This document shows positions 9,177 through 18,085 of a stretch of DNA of 64,000 bases, piece by piece. Each line of letters begins with the position of its first letter. Positions within the stretch are counted from its first letter, which is position 1. Source of the stretch: Thermoclostridium sp036562185 (GTDB taxonomy: Bacteria; Bacillota; Clostridia; DSM-8532); the NCBI GenBank assembly GCA_036562185.1, contig DATCKN010000015.1, positions 1-64,000 on the forward strand, written 5' to 3'. The position numbers were made by a program, and so were the translations under genes. The notes under the pieces were generated by a model. The model searched no databases and had not been told where the DNA came from. It saw only the letters and a program-made list of their open reading frames with translations.

Positions 9177-9779
9177 ATGAAGGAATCAATTTCAGATACA
9201 GTGTATACTAAATTGCGCGACAGTATTATTTCAGGAGAAATATCAAACAGGGAAATCATTCTTGAGCAATCAATAGCAGATAAATTCGGAATAAGCAAGA
9301 TAACCGCGAGGGGCATCCTTAAACAGCTTTGCCACGATAAGTATCTGATTTGCTATCCCAGAAAAGGTTATCTGGTTAATGAAATTACCCATGAGCAATG
9401 CCGGAAAATCCAACAATTGCGTTACCAGATTGAAGCACTGGCACTGAGATTAATTGCAGCCCGGAATTCAAAAGAAGGTCTGGAAACCTTGAAACAGATC
9501 TTGGAACAGCAGAACAATTCCAAAGATCCATACCAGACCATAAACACCCAGTTCCATCTTGGACTTGCAAAATTGTCGGGAAACCAGTATATATACGATG
9601 TTCTTTATCCCTACATCGGGTATGTTGCCAGGTATGCCATGACAAGTATTGAACGGGGGCGTTTCTCACCAGAAAACAACTACCACCATGAAATTATTTC
9701 TTCATTGCAAAATAATGACATCAAAGCTGCATTAAACTATCTCCGCCTGGATCTGCAATTAAAGGAAGACGAGATATAA
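9177..9779 (+). CDS. GntR-family transcriptional regulator, FCD subfamily (second paralogue)
   Basis: A 200-residue regulator with the same layout as its divergent neighbour. It has a winged helix-turn-helix (LEQSIADKFGISKITARGIL, then CYPRKGYLVNEIT) and a helical C-terminal domain. The usual PVREAL of the recognition helix reads ITARGIL here, so its DNA specificity may differ from its paralogue. AAAGGATG precedes the ATG. It is one of only three plus-strand genes in the window and runs tail-to-tail with tldE, with two bases between the stop codons. Confidence 0.87.
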   Translation: MKESISDTVYTKLRDSIISGEISNREIILEQSIADKFGISKITARGILKQLCHDKYLICYPRKGYLVNEITHEQCRKIQQLRYQIEALALRLIAARNSKEGLETLKQILEQQNNSKDPYQTINTQFHLGLAKLSGNQYIYDVLYPYIGYVARYAMTSIERGRFSPENNYHHEIISSLQNNDIKAALNYLRLDLQLKEDEI

Positions 9780-9781
9780 GC

Positions 9782-11155
9782 CTACTTTCCGTTTACCTGC
9801 AGTTTCCTGATTCGTATGCTGGGTGAACCAATACAATAGCTCCTTAGCAAAAATTCATCAATAAGCAAATCATTACCTGTTTCTTCAACATCTTTAAAGA
9901 GGTTTACGAGGTTTCCGCATATGGTAAGGGCATTTACCGAATGGTGTGGTTTTCCGTCCTTTATAACAATTCCCCTGCATGGGATCGCAAAATCACCCGA
10001 ACCAATATTTATTGAATGGAAAATATCATAGGATTCGGTTATATAAACACCGTCGCCCATTTCCCTGATTAACTCCTCAGCAGAGCGCTTTCCGGGCATG
10101 ATATAGCATATTTTCGGGGTGACAATTATATCTGTGGGCACATTGCCCGTTAATAGCGCAACCCGTCCTGCATTTCCCGTCGGCTCAGCATTCAAATGCT
10201 CTGAACTGTTCAAATTATGCAGAAGACCTGTGAACTTTCCCTTGTCAACAAGCACTGTTTCCCTTCCCGGTGTACCTTCACAGTCAAAAGGGAAGCAATA
10301 GCCTGTGCCATTGTGGGAAGGTGTATCAATAATGCTCAGTGCCGGTGATCCTATATACCCGTTAAGCTTTCCTTTTAGTGCAGTGGAACCGTCACAGTAT
10401 TTTAAGCCACTGAACAGCTGCCAGGCGGTTATCATTATGTTAACCCCAACATTGCGGCTTAGAACGACAGGATACTCTCCCGGACTGAAACTACCCGCTT
10501 CAATTTTATTTTTAAATGAGTTTTTTAGCTGATTTACCAATGCATCAGAATCTATCTTTTCAAAAGACGGTGCTGATACAGAACAGGAAGCATCAACACT
10601 GTCGCCCATTATTTCAGCAGTGGCTTTTACCTGGGCATATACAACATTTCTTGTAAAAGACACATCAACACCTTTTGAATTAATTACCCGGGATGAAAAA
10701 GTATCCACCCTGATATTCACAAAACAGGTATTTATCGACGGGACGGCAGAACGGACCAGTCTTTCCAGGGATGCCGCTTTTTCTACGATACCGGAGGAAT
10801 CGGCTGTATAAGCTGTTTCCGTAATTGCATATTTTTCAGTATTTTGTGGATTAAAGGCTGTTTCAGGTGAATTTAGCCTGTCGGTTTTACTGCTGTCCGA
10901 AACTATGCCGTTATTGTATGCTTTTAAAATTACCTTGCCGGGATCTTCACTTAAGTCTTCGGTATATGCATAACCGGTTTTGTTCCCCGATGCACGGACA
11001 TAAACCGAAGTAACATCCGAAACATCTGTTTTAACAATCTGCCCGCAGCTTACACCAATGAGTGTACTTACTTTTTGCTCGGCATTAACCTCGGCTTCGG
11101 TTATATATTCAGGTAAATTATTCAATGCACTTTTATACTTTTCAAGGTAAATCAT
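9782..11155 (-). CDS. tldE: TldE/PmbA-family subunit of the TldD-TldE protease
   Basis: About 457 residues of the TldD/PmbA family. Unlike its partner it has no HExxxH motif, as expected for the non-catalytic TldE subunit. The family forms a heterodimeric metalloprotease that trims unfolded or modified peptides such as microcin B17 precursors. The start is an ATG overlapping the tldD stop as ATGA; a longer frame reaches 30 codons into tldD without a ribosome site. The overlap implies coupled translation and equal amounts of the two subunits. Confidence 0.88.
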   Translation of the reverse strand: MIYLEKYKSALNNLPEYITEAEVNAEQKVSTLIGVSCGQIVKTDVSDVTSVYVRASGNKTGYAYTEDLSEDPGKVILKAYNNGIVSDSSKTDRLNSPETAFNPQNTEKYAITETAYTADSSGIVEKAASLERLVRSAVPSINTCFVNIRVDTFSSRVINSKGVDVSFTRNVVYAQVKATAEIMGDSVDASCSVSAPSFEKIDSDALVNQLKNSFKNKIEAGSFSPGEYPVVLSRNVGVNIMITAWQLFSGLKYCDGSTALKGKLNGYIGSPALSIIDTPSHNGTGYCFPFDCEGTPGRETVLVDKGKFTGLLHNLNSSEHLNAEPTGNAGRVALLTGNVPTDIIVTPKICYIMPGKRSAEELIREMGDGVYITESYDIFHSINIGSGDFAIPCRGIVIKDGKPHHSVNALTICGNLVNLFKDVEETGNDLLIDEFLLRSYCIGSPSIRIRKLQVNGK

Positions 11156-12543
11156 TTTCCGCCCTCCCCGCCTACGGTCATTGATGATATACGTATTCTC
11201 GGCTGAAAGCTTGTTGTAGTGACAAGCCCGGATACCGAACCGCAAAAACCTCCGCCTTCGGTTTTAATCCTGCTGCCAACCCGGTCGACCAGTTTTATCA
11301 GGTCAATACCCCTGGCATTAAGCATCAGGCCTTTAACCCGGTGATCTATTTTCCCGTTTTTAATCCAGTATCCCTCGCTTACAGATACCGAGAATTCCCT
11401 GCCGCTGTTTCCGCCGCCAAGCCGCTTAACAAAAAGCCCTTCATCTATTGAACTAATCATTTCGTCCTCATCATCTGTGCCTGGTGCGAGATAGGTATTC
11501 GACATCCGGGCAGCAGGTGGATACATGTATCCCTGGCGCCTTCCGCTTCCTGTTGAAGGCATGTTAAGTTTTCTTCCGCCCAGCCTGTCACAAAGATAGC
11601 CTTTTAAAACACCGTTTTCAATCAGCACATTTTTCTGCGTAGGGTGCCCTTCATCGTCAATCCCTGCTGATCCATACAGCCCGGGGACAGAGCCGTCATC
11701 AATTACTGTAACTTTCGGAGATGCAACCTGTTGACCAAGTTTTCCGGCAAAATCACTGTTATTGGCGGCAATTGCAGTGGCTTCCAACGGGTGTCCGCAT
11801 GCTTCATGCCATATTACCCCGCATGAACCTGCTTCAAGTACAACGGGTACAACACATGAAGGAGCTGATACGGCATTCATGCTATCGGCTATATCACGGA
11901 TAAAGTCCTGTGCGAAAGAAATGTAGTCGTCTTTCACTTTAAAAGCTTCAAACCCATATGGCCTGGGAAAGTCAGTCCATTCATAATGGCTGTTGTTCCG
12001 GTTCTCAACTGTGGCCTGAATACGTATGCGGCTTGTTACACGCCTGTCTTCGGTATATAATCCTTCGCTGTTTACTATCAGAACCCGTTGATCGGTATCA
12101 AAGTAATCAACATTCAATTGCCGGATGGAAACTCCTGTACTTCTTGCAGCCAAATCGGTTTCACGAATTACCTTTATTTTTTCTGAATGTGGCACAGTAC
12201 CGGGATATTGAACCACTGAATTCGGGTTTTTCACAGGCTGCATTGAGAAAACAATCCGTTGTTTTTCCTGCTTTCCGCAGACATTCAACAGTTCGGCTGC
12301 TCTTTTTGCGGCATCCATAAGCCCGTTAAACGACAAATTGTTTGTATAGACATATACGCTTCTCGTGCCTGAAAGTACATATATTCCTGCTCCGAATATA
12401 TGCACGCTTGTAATGCCTTTCAATATCTGCTGTGAGCATTTGATATTAAGTTCGTCCTTGTCCTCGAAAAACAGTTCGGCAAAGTCCCCTCCGCCTGAAA
12501 GAGCAGTCTGTAGGACTTTTTCCATTTCACCAACGGTTATCAC
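11152..12543 (-). CDS. tldD: TldD-family zinc metalloprotease subunit
   Basis: A 463-residue catalytic subunit with the zinc-binding HEACGH motif at about 246-251 (VIWHEACGHPLEATA) and the conserved C-terminal GRREFSVSVSEG-like glycine-rich segment (GGGNSGREFSVSVSEGYWI). The start is GTG, 8 bases after AGGGGG; an ATG six codons later is the alternative. First gene of a two-gene operon with tldE. The promoter and palindromic operator upstream match those of the patB-opp operon, suggesting joint control. Confidence 0.9.
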   Translation of the reverse strand: MITVGEMEKVLQTALSGGGDFAELFFEDKDELNIKCSQQILKGITSVHIFGAGIYVLSGTRSVYVYTNNLSFNGLMDAAKRAAELLNVCGKQEKQRIVFSMQPVKNPNSVVQYPGTVPHSEKIKVIRETDLAARSTGVSIRQLNVDYFDTDQRVLIVNSEGLYTEDRRVTSRIRIQATVENRNNSHYEWTDFPRPYGFEAFKVKDDYISFAQDFIRDIADSMNAVSAPSCVVPVVLEAGSCGVIWHEACGHPLEATAIAANNSDFAGKLGQQVASPKVTVIDDGSVPGLYGSAGIDDEGHPTQKNVLIENGVLKGYLCDRLGGRKLNMPSTGSGRRQGYMYPPAARMSNTYLAPGTDDEDEMISSIDEGLFVKRLGGGNSGREFSVSVSEGYWIKNGKIDHRVKGLMLNARGIDLIKLVDRVGSRIKTEGGGFCGSVSGLVTTTSFQPRIRISSMTVGGEGGK

Positions 12544-12564
12544 TGTGAAACCCCCTAACTAAAA

Positions 12565-12577
12565 TGTTCAGTGAACA
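12565..12577. promoter_or_regulatory. Palindromic operator in the tldD leader
   Basis: A perfect inverted repeat, TGTTCA-G-TGAACA. It lies just downstream of the predicted transcription start. Read on the minus strand it contains ACTGAACAT, also present in the patB-opp operator. Confidence 0.65.
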
Positions 12578-12587
12578 GTTTAAATAT

Positions 12588-12617
12588 AGTATATTGCCGT
12601 TCTGCTCCAAATGTCAA
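12588..12617 (-). promoter_or_regulatory. Promoter of tldD-tldE
   Basis: In the minus direction TTGACA and TATACT with an 18-base spacer, about 45 bases upstream of the tldD start codon. Confidence 0.7.
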
Positions 12618-12784
12618 CAAAGAGAGTATTAATTTAATATAGGACAGAAAAGGCTATTCGGATACCGGTCAATGCAAAGAAGCCTATAGCGCCAATACAG
12701 CTTGGATCTCCCAAGATATTTTTACACTAATATAAACAACGGAATCGAAGGTGTTAGAAAAGATAATCCGAAGGACAGGAAAGC

Positions 12785-12812
12785 AAAAGGGATGAACAAC
12801 AGCCATCCCTTT
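12785..12812 (-). terminator. Terminator of the mannoside operon
   Basis: A 9-base-pair stem (AAAGGGATG with CATCCCTTT) with a 9-base loop, continued by T-rich sequence in the minus direction. It starts 9 bases after the stop of the DUF1861 gene. Confidence 0.75.
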
Positions 12813-12821
12813 ACTTTCTTT

Positions 12822-13757
12822 TTATTCAAATTGAAGAAATGGATCGGGGATAATTATTTTATGGGCTTCAGCGTCGCTTACCCCGACATAAAGTTCTGCA
12901 AAACCGTCTTCACGCCTGATTAAGCCGCCGCTGAATATCACATCCATTAAATCTTTTCTTTTATATTCGCCTTTTTCGAAATTGCTCCTCGTTGCAATAA
13001 TTTGAATGGGTGATGAAACCTTTGAAACCGGATCAAACATAAATACCATGGAATAATAATGCCTGTTGCCTTCTTCATCGAAACATGCGATATGTCCTAA
13101 GACACCAATTTTCCCGTTTTTCAGAAGATGAGGCTCGTTTGATCCTCCCCACTCGTCATCGAGGAACTGATTTTCTATAAGCTCTGCTTTTATAATTGTT
13201 TCTTCGGTCAGTTCATCAAGTGAACCGATAGAGGTGAATCCTATTTTTCCTCTTCCTCCGATTATCCCCTGCGGCCTTGTAAATACCCCAATTCTGCGAT
13301 CGGACAACTCCACCAGCCTTATGTCCTTCATGCCTATGGGGCCTTTTGCAAAGTGTTTTAAATCATTAATGGTTTTTCCTTTAAAGAAAAAAGTTCTCCA
13401 TTGCAACTGGCCGGGTGCATCTTCCTTAGGGAACACATCCACCCCGCCAAAGACAATTTCATTGTTTATCCTGGTTATGAAAGGATCCTGAAGGTCGAAT
13501 ACAGGAGCTCCGTCTATTGGAGTCCAGGCCTCCCCGTTGTGGGCAAAAAACATAACCTGGGAGAATTCGGAATCCCTTTTTTCCACTCTCCCGGCAATTA
13601 TCCTTTTCCCGTCGATATCAAAAGGGGCTGTTATGTTATAAACATCCCTGTCTCCCACATTTATAAACTTGATTTTTTCTCCTTTTGCTGTAAACTGAGT
13701 CTTTTCAAAGTTTTTCAAAAGTTCACTGCAGCTTTGTGCTCTTATAATACTACTCAT
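12822..13757 (-). CDS. DUF1861-type beta-propeller protein, probable glycan-processing partner of GH130
   Basis: A 311-residue cytoplasmic protein with no signal peptide. The repeated aromatic and aspartate-containing blade segments (DVYNITAPFDIDGKRIIAGRVE, DPFITRINNEIVFGGV, GMKDIRLVELSDRRIGVFTRP) resemble the five-bladed propellers of GH43/GH130-like proteins, and the whole matches what I recall of DUF1861. Enzymatic activity is not established for the family. It follows the GH130 gene by 12 bases at the end of the sugar-import operon, so a role on the same beta-mannoside substrate is likely (inference). Confidence 0.65.
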   Translation of the reverse strand: MSSIIRAQSCSELLKNFEKTQFTAKGEKIKFINVGDRDVYNITAPFDIDGKRIIAGRVEKRDSEFSQVMFFAHNGEAWTPIDGAPVFDLQDPFITRINNEIVFGGVDVFPKEDAPGQLQWRTFFFKGKTINDLKHFAKGPIGMKDIRLVELSDRRIGVFTRPQGIIGGRGKIGFTSIGSLDELTEETIIKAELIENQFLDDEWGGSNEPHLLKNGKIGVLGHIACFDEEGNRHYYSMVFMFDPVSKVSSPIQIIATRSNFEKGEYKRKDLMDVIFSGGLIRREDGFAELYVGVSDAEAHKIIIPDPFLQFE

Positions 13758-13769
13758 ATAAATCCCCTA

Positions 13770-14681
13770 TCAAAAAGTAATCCGGTCTGTAGGTATTCCG
13801 GCTGCACCTATACAAGTATCGGCTGCTCCATAGTAAACATACAGGAAATCATTTACAATGCAGCTGCCACAACTGAATACCACATTCGGGACAAGCCCGT
13901 CAATCTCCCATTCAAGCTCCGGCTCCAGTATTGGCTCGTCCTGGCGGGCTATTACCCTGTTTATATCATTTTTATCCAATAAAGCGGCACCTAAACGGTA
14001 TACATTGTTTTCATCCACCCCATGATAAATCATTAACCACCCGTCTTTTATTTTCAGTGGGGGGCCTGCAATACCAATTTTTTTACTGTCCCATTTTCCT
14101 TCCCTGGGAGTCATGATTTCCTTGTGATCTCTCCAGTTTATTATATCATCTGAAACAGCAGTCCATATAGACGGAATTCTTCTGTGGAACAACACATACT
14201 GGTTATTAACCTTTTCAGGCAATAATGCAGCGTCTTTGTTAGGTTCCCCGGGCAACAAAATCACGCCCTGTGACCAGTGTTTCAAATCAGGCGAACTGAC
14301 CATCGAAACCCTGACATCGCTCCAATCCCTGCCGCCAAATGCCGTATATACAATGTAATATTTATCATCGATCTTTGTCAGTCTTGGATCCTCAATTCCC
14401 CATGAATCATTCATGCCCGACGGTCTTAAAACGGGTTCTTCATATCGTTCAAAGTGAATTCCGTCGGTACTCACAGCATGACCTATAACCGATGTAAATT
14501 TTCTGCTCGGATCAGGTTTATCGGTATCCAGAAAAAACGGATTATCAGAAGCCCTGTAAAACAGATGAAAAAGATTATTTTCGTAAATTACGGCAGCATT
14601 AAATACAGCCGCTTTCTCCCAATCATGCCTTGCATCAGGCGAAAGCACCGGTTCATTCTGTAGTCTTTCCAGTTTAAACAT
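13770..14681 (-). CDS. GH130 family mannoside phosphorylase
   Basis: About 303 residues, with no signal peptide. GH130 enzymes cleave beta-mannosides with phosphate, giving mannose 1-phosphate and saving ATP. The conserved SWGIEDPRL segment (general acid aspartate near residue 98), DAALLPE, HRR and MIYHGVDE, and the C-terminal VYYGAADTCIGAA are all visible. The exact substrate (Man-Glc, mannobiose or Man-GlcNAc) cannot be read. The start is the ATG 8 bases after GGAG; a GTG two codons upstream touches that site. It sits directly after the permease genes, so it should act on the imported oligosaccharide. Confidence 0.88.
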   Translation of the reverse strand: MFKLERLQNEPVLSPDARHDWEKAAVFNAAVIYENNLFHLFYRASDNPFFLDTDKPDPSRKFTSVIGHAVSTDGIHFERYEEPVLRPSGMNDSWGIEDPRLTKIDDKYYIVYTAFGGRDWSDVRVSMVSSPDLKHWSQGVILLPGEPNKDAALLPEKVNNQYVLFHRRIPSIWTAVSDDIINWRDHKEIMTPREGKWDSKKIGIAGPPLKIKDGWLMIYHGVDENNVYRLGAALLDKNDINRVIARQDEPILEPELEWEIDGLVPNVVFSCGSCIVNDFLYVYYGAADTCIGAAGIPTDRITF

Positions 14682-14707
14682 AGTCACACTCCGTTCAATT
14701 TAAAGGG

Positions 14708-15577
14708 TTAGTTTTTGATTCCAGAGAATGTGATCCCTTCAATAAAATATTTCTGGGCTGAAAAATAGAGAATAAGGCTTGGTAAAGTAATAATCAGAGC
14801 AATAACCATTAAGTAATTCCACTTGGGCGCTTCATTCACTCCACCCATGAAAAAATACATTCCAAGAGTCATTGTATATTTCTGTTTATCAGACAGGTAA
14901 ATCAGCGGCCCCTGGAATTCATTAAAATATCCTCTGAATGCAAAGATCGAAATCGCTATAATAATCGGTCTTATCTGCGGGAGCATTATTTTTAAAAATT
15001 TCTGTGCCAATGGCGCTCCGTCGATATCGGCCGCATCATCAAGTTCTTTCGGTACTCCCATAAAAAACTGCCGCATCAGAAATATATAAAACGGACCCCA
15101 TGCAGTCCATGCCCTAAGCACCAGCGGATCAAATTCGCCCAATAACCCCAGCCTGTTCCATATAATATAGGTTGGGATCAATGTAACGTGCGCAGGCAGC
15201 ATCATTGTACTAAGCAGTATAACGAATATAATGTTTTTTCCCGGAAAATTATACCGTGCAAACCCGTATGCAACAACGGTTTCACTTATTATTTCGGCTA
15301 CAACACCCAGAACCACAATAAAAAGGCTGTTTAACAAATATGTATTAAAGGGCATTGCATTCCAGGCATTCCGGAAGTTCTCCCAATGCGCAGGCCTGGG
15401 GATCCACTCAGGCGGCCATGCATAAATATCAGCATTGGATTTCAATGCCGTTGAAATCATCCAAAAAAGCGGAATCAAAACTATTACTGAAATACTTACC
15501 AGCACTATATAAACAATTATGTCTACCAGAATTCTCCTTTTTCTTTTGGATTGAAAAACAGCAATTGAATTTCCCAT
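14708..15577 (-). CDS. Carbohydrate ABC transporter permease, MalG type
   Basis: A 289-residue inner-membrane protein with about six helices. The first spans residues 17-37 (VDIIVYIVLVSISVIVLIPLF) and is followed by the family signature WMISTALKSNADIYAWPPEWIP. The EAA loop reads ELDDAADIDGAPLAQKFLKI. It ends ITFSGIKN, as MalG-type permeases do. It pairs with the upstream MalF-type permease, 3 bases away, in the importer of the GH130 operon. Confidence 0.92.
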   Translation of the reverse strand: MGNSIAVFQSKRKRRILVDIIVYIVLVSISVIVLIPLFWMISTALKSNADIYAWPPEWIPRPAHWENFRNAWNAMPFNTYLLNSLFIVVLGVVAEIISETVVAYGFARYNFPGKNIIFVILLSTMMLPAHVTLIPTYIIWNRLGLLGEFDPLVLRAWTAWGPFYIFLMRQFFMGVPKELDDAADIDGAPLAQKFLKIMLPQIRPIIIAISIFAFRGYFNEFQGPLIYLSDKQKYTMTLGMYFFMGGVNEAPKWNYLMVIALIITLPSLILYFSAQKYFIEGITFSGIKN

Positions 15578-15580
15578 ACC

Positions 15581-16582
15581 TTACCTCACATTCTTTATAC
15601 CCTTTACATCCTTCACTTCGGTCTCGTAATGGACCCAAGCCGGTGAAGTCCTGAACACCAGCAGCGTGAGCACAAGAATTATCACGAATAACACCCATGC
15701 GATTGCCGAAGCTTCTCCCATGTGAAGTTGTGTAAAGCCCCTTGTGTATACAAGCTGATTCATAAACAGCCCCGCCTGTGTCGTCGGTCGCAAAAATTGC
15801 GCAACAGTAAACATCTGCATTGATCCAATCAGGCTCATAACAACCTGCACAAGAATAACCGATGAAATCTGCGGTATGGTAATATGAATGAACCTTTTAA
15901 ATCCACCGGCTCCATCTATCTCGGCAGCTTCATACAAAGCCTTCGAGACATCCTTCAACGCTGCGAGGAAAATAATCGTGTTTGTGCCGAAGATACCCCA
16001 GACACTGATAATAACAAACGCCGGAAGAACGTATTTCGGATTTCCGAACCAGTCTATCTTGTTTACTCCGAATAACGACAGGAAAAAATTTATCAGGCCG
16101 CTTTCACCGTTGAATAATTGCCTCCATATAATGGCAACCGCCGTATCCGGAAGTATAGCGGTCAGGTAAAGTATTGTCCTGAATATCCTTATTCCCCGTA
16201 TCTCCCTGTTAATCAGCAATGCAACCAGCAGTGAACCGAATACTCCTACCGGTAAGGTAAAAACCGCGTATGAAAGGGTAATTCTTACAGATGGCCAAAA
16301 CTCGATATCATTTGTAAATAGTTTGATATAGTTTCCGAAACCTACCCATTTCTCTTTTCCGAAGAGACTAAAGTCCGTAAAGCTTAAATAAAGTGAATAA
16401 AAAATGGGTATGGCTGTAAATCCTATAAAACCGAACAGCCACGGAGAAATTAAAGCAAGGCCTGTAGCCTGCTGCTTATCCCATCGCAAAATTCTCATCA
16501 AATAATAAAGACCGAGCCCCAGGATGAACAGGCAAACCGGCACTAACAGCCAGCGCCCGAAAGTGGCCAGATACCTTTCCAT
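15581..16582 (-). CDS. Carbohydrate ABC transporter permease, MalF type
   Basis: A 333-residue permease. Two N-terminal helices precede the canonical block (GLALISPWLFGFIGFTAIPIFYSLYLSFTDF), and the EAA loop reads ALYEAAEIDGAGGFKRFIHI. The extra helix ahead of the core (residues 7-28) is longer than in minimal permeases. An AGAAGGG site precedes the ATG. No ATPase gene lies nearby, so like many clostridial sugar importers it probably uses a shared MsmK/UgpC-type ATPase encoded elsewhere. Confidence 0.92.
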   Translation of the reverse strand: MERYLATFGRWLLVPVCLFILGLGLYYLMRILRWDKQQATGLALISPWLFGFIGFTAIPIFYSLYLSFTDFSLFGKEKWVGFGNYIKLFTNDIEFWPSVRITLSYAVFTLPVGVFGSLLVALLINREIRGIRIFRTILYLTAILPDTAVAIIWRQLFNGESGLINFFLSLFGVNKIDWFGNPKYVLPAFVIISVWGIFGTNTIIFLAALKDVSKALYEAAEIDGAGGFKRFIHITIPQISSVILVQVVMSLIGSMQMFTVAQFLRPTTQAGLFMNQLVYTRGFTQLHMGEASAIAWVLFVIILVLTLLVFRTSPAWVHYETEVKDVKGIKNVR

Positions 16583-16649
16583 ACAAATCCCTTCTTTTGA
16601 TGAGGGAGGCGTTTAAGCCTCCTTCATCGGTTTAAAATATTGGATCAGC

Positions 16650-18002
16650 TTATTTCAATGCCTCGTCTAACAAGGGTTTAACTTTGGGTACGAGTTCTTC
16701 GGGCTTGCCGTTATTGTTAACAATAGGATCCATTAACTGATTCCAGAAAACTGTGTCCCAATCAGGATAGTCCTGATAGAACCTGTATGGTCTTGAATAC
16801 TCAAGGGAGTTGACAATTGCCGGGAAAGCATCTTTTCTTTCAGGATGCAGACTCTGCATGTTCTCGGCGCTTCCAATCGACTTCCTTGGAGGCATAACCT
16901 TCCACTTATGTATTTCTTCAGCCAGATCCACCAAAGCCTCAAATGCGACATCGGGATATTTCGTTTTTGAATTGATTCCCATACCTAGCAAATCAACAAA
17001 AGTAGCTTTAATACCGGTAGGACCTGCGGGTACTTCACGGACTACGCATTTGAAGTTTTCAACCTTTGTGTCAAGGGAGTCTGCCGCTCCGCCCATAAAC
17101 ATTGCAACCTGCCCATCTCTGAACATTTGGTCAAAGCCTCTGTCTCTGATTGTCTGCTGTGACGGAACCACACCGCTGTCGAGCAGTTCACGGTAGAAAT
17201 TGAAACCCATCAAGGCTTCGGGAGTATCAATAGGGGAACTGCTGAAATCTTCTGCGATAACTTCTCCGCCTGCCTGCCAGATAAACATCTGAACCGGCGG
17301 CCAACCATTTAATGTGAATCCCCATTGAACAATATTGTTTTTATCAAATCCACTTTCCCCTAGGGATTTCCCGTTCTTATCCATAGTCAGCTTCTTAGCC
17401 GCTTCCATGAACCGATCCCAATTCCAGTTCTCATCAATGACTACTCCGGCCTTATCCAGTGCATCCTGGTTTACATAAAGAACCACCGGCTGCATAATCC
17501 ATGGCAGAGCATATATTTTTCCATTAACTTTGAAGGGTCCAAAAGCAGAATCGTAATAATCATCCAGATTTGCGGCGGGTTTGCCTGATTTGGAGAGTCT
17601 GTCGGTTATGTCAAGCATTACGCCTCTTGCTGCAAATTGCGCTCCCCTTGATGCACTTACCCAGAAAAGATCGGGGCCTGCATTACCCGAAAGCTGTGTT
17701 GTCAAACGAGTCTCATAGTCGGCAGGGTTTGAATCCTGCGTAATTATGTAAGTATCTGAACTCTTGTTCAGTCTGTCGATAATTTCCTGTAACTCGGCTG
17801 CTTCTTCAGAACCAGCCCATGTAGAGAGTTTAACCTCAACTTTTTCAGATGGCTTGCCCTGAGCTGCGGACTTACCATCCGGAGCTGCTGTACCAGGTGT
17901 ATCAGATATTCCTTTTGTGCCGGTAGTTCCGGTCGTGCCGCAAGCTGTAAACAGTATGGCAACTACCAACAACATCGTACACAAAAAACAAAGACGTTTC
18001 AC
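16650..18002 (-). CDS. Sugar ABC transporter substrate-binding lipoprotein (SBP_bac_1)
   Basis: A 450-residue extracellular lipoprotein. The signal peptide ends in the lipobox FTAC (MKRLCFLCTMLLVVAILFTAC), followed by a Gly/Thr-rich linker. The SBP family 1 fold shows KVEVKLSTWAGSEEAAELQ and the central PWIMQPVVLYVNQDALDKAG hinge-region segment. Translation starts at GTG after GAGGAGGGG. First gene of the mannoside import operon, behind its own promoter and a pair of direct repeats, and directly downstream of a LacI-type regulator. Confidence 0.93.
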   Translation of the reverse strand: MKRLCFLCTMLLVVAILFTACGTTGTTGTKGISDTPGTAAPDGKSAAQGKPSEKVEVKLSTWAGSEEAAELQEIIDRLNKSSDTYIITQDSNPADYETRLTTQLSGNAGPDLFWVSASRGAQFAARGVMLDITDRLSKSGKPAANLDDYYDSAFGPFKVNGKIYALPWIMQPVVLYVNQDALDKAGVVIDENWNWDRFMEAAKKLTMDKNGKSLGESGFDKNNIVQWGFTLNGWPPVQMFIWQAGGEVIAEDFSSSPIDTPEALMGFNFYRELLDSGVVPSQQTIRDRGFDQMFRDGQVAMFMGGAADSLDTKVENFKCVVREVPAGPTGIKATFVDLLGMGINSKTKYPDVAFEALVDLAEEIHKWKVMPPRKSIGSAENMQSLHPERKDAFPAIVNSLEYSRPYRFYQDYPDWDTVFWNQLMDPIVNNNGKPEELVPKVKPLLDEALK

Positions 18003-18050
18003 TTAGTACCCCTCCTCAATACTTTAGCAAATATTTATATCACATATATT

Positions 18051-18078
18051 ATTATATTTAATCTGGACAAATTTTCAA
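18051..18078 (-). promoter_or_regulatory. Promoter of the mannoside import operon
   Basis: In the minus direction TTGAAA and TATAAT with a 16-base spacer, about 50 bases upstream of the binding-protein start. Confidence 0.6.
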
Positions 18079-18085
18079 TCTATAA

